From: Gnetum montanum
Taxonomy: Eukaryota; Streptophyta; Gnetopsida; Gnetales; Gnetaceae
DNA: 32,775 nt
Reading direction: 5' to 3'
NCBI GenBank assembly: GCA_015680685.1
Contig: MNCI01017547.1
Coordinates: forward strand, 1-32,775
Shown one piece after another: positions 31,986 through 32,775 of the stretch. Each line of letters starts with the position of its first letter. Position 1 is the first letter of the stretch. The notes beneath the pieces were generated by a model. That model was not told the DNA's origin, did no database searches, and worked only from the letters and a program-made list of their open reading frames with translations. A program made the translations under genes and the position numbers.

Positions 31986-32720
31986 GCTCTAGCTCAAGGT
32001 GTTCTAGTTATGAAAAAAGGTGTTCTAGCCAAGAAAGAACCCTATCTTTCCCAACTTTGGCTTTTTTCATGGCTCTTACTCTTGCATATTTAGCCCCATC
32101 AAGAAAAAACCTCATATTGGGCATTGCATTCTATAGCTCTAGCAGATTTCAAGAAAAATAAATTTTCTCCATTAGAGATAGGCACTCTAAAAAAATATCT
32201 AGCTATTGGATGATCTTTATCTTTCATCCATCTGCATACTTCGACAATTGGTGCATCACAAGTTGCAACTAACAACTTCATTAATAGGCTCTTCTTTAGT
32301 GGTGCTAGAGCTTCCTCTTTAGCCTAATTAACCTCTTTTTCAATAGATCTAGGATAGAATACATTGGTATCATCTATCTAATGAACCTTTCTGATCTTGG
32401 TAGTGGAGAATATTCTCTTTTGAACTAGAGGAAAGTTGCATTACTCATGGTATCTTATAGTTATGGCTCTCAAATTCCCTGAATTAATAAACTTCCAAAA
32501 GTCAAATTTAAGGAAAAAAACCTCCTTATGGTTGTAATCATTTTGCAAAGGGCTCTCCCACATCTGATTCCCAACTTATAACATAGTTATTTGAGCTACA
32601 AACCTTGGTAACTTGAAATCCTTTTCCTTAAAAATTGCTATGAGGGTTTAGGTATAATGAACATAAAGAAATATAGCTTCATGGAACTTTCCCTTTATTT
32701 TATTAATAACCTATGAAAAA
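31985..32720 (-). pseudogene. Unidentified protein remnant, about 240 codons, well preserved in parts
   Basis: A single minus-strand frame from about 32690 to 32100, with about six stops, contains FKEKDFKLPRFVAQITM, GNQMWESPLQNDYNHKEV, FDFWKFINSGNLRAITIRYH and KRIFSTTKIRKVH. It then has a long open part with LLVATCDAPIVEVCRWMKDK, YFFRVPISNG and ARAIECNAQYEVF. A one-base shift near 32107 (a run of T on this strand) leads on to LDGAKYARVRAMKKAKVGK, reaching about 31990. The stop pattern again includes TAG. Cys, Trp and aromatic positions look like those of a folded domain rather than chance. I cannot name the family. It may be an additional ORF of a retroelement or a host gene relic. Confidence 0.5.
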
Positions 32721-32775
32721 CCATAAAAAATTGCATGTTATAGCCAATATTCATCATGTAGCTTTCACCCCATGA

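Overview
This is nuclear plant DNA made almost entirely of old, nested retrotransposons. I see no intact host gene, tRNA, rRNA or CRISPR array. The elements are Ty3/gypsy remnants of the Tat/Ogre type (with a second, archaeal-like RNase H), another gag with an initiator-Met-type primer site, and a plant LINE. Nearly every coding stretch carries many stops and frameshifts. Their age and density suggest a large, slowly purged genome such as a gymnosperm, but the sequence does not prove this.

Layout. 1-1870: 5' end of a minus-strand LTR element running off the left edge: start of an ORF (1-91), primer-site motif (192-216) and LTR (217 to about 1870, TATA at 1553-1563). It is richer in CpG and looks younger than the rest. 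1925-2610: an unidentified minus-strand pseudogene block. 2635-2738: an exact 51-bp duplication around a single N, probably an assembly seam. 3200-5010: an unidentified minus-strand coding remnant interrupted by a 28-G run. 5100-6600: non-coding, with palindromic 'ctatgctcc' motifs. 6604-13690: a plus-strand Tat-type element: minisatellite, possible splice acceptor, RT - RNase H - aRNase H - integrase (6919-10388), second minisatellite array (10420-10986), polypurine tract (12034-12048) and 3' LTR with TATA at 13456. 13990-16440: minus-strand gag, initiator-Met-like primer site and candidate LTR. 16735-17795: minus-strand LINE reverse transcriptase. 17800-19400: T-rich non-coding DNA with degenerate repeats of about 175 bp.

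19418-25600 and 27065-31347 onward: two collinear, diverged minus-strand copies of one Tat-like family. Each has a primer-site motif, a 5' leader, a gag-protease ORF and the same 32-bp minisatellite, but neither has reverse transcriptase or integrase next to it. Unidentified minus-strand coding remnants lie at 25640-26240 and 31985-32720.

Two themes link the regions. First, in-frame stops are very often TAG where the protein family has Gln (CAG), the mark expected from long CHG-methylated silencing. Second, one minisatellite family of about 32 bp occurs at four places, always in the same orientation relative to the retroelement, on both sides of pol and after gag-pro. It may have mediated loss of pol. 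I found no clearly new functional system. The best candidates for novelty are the pol-less gag-pro copies, the shared minisatellite and the unidentified coding remnants.
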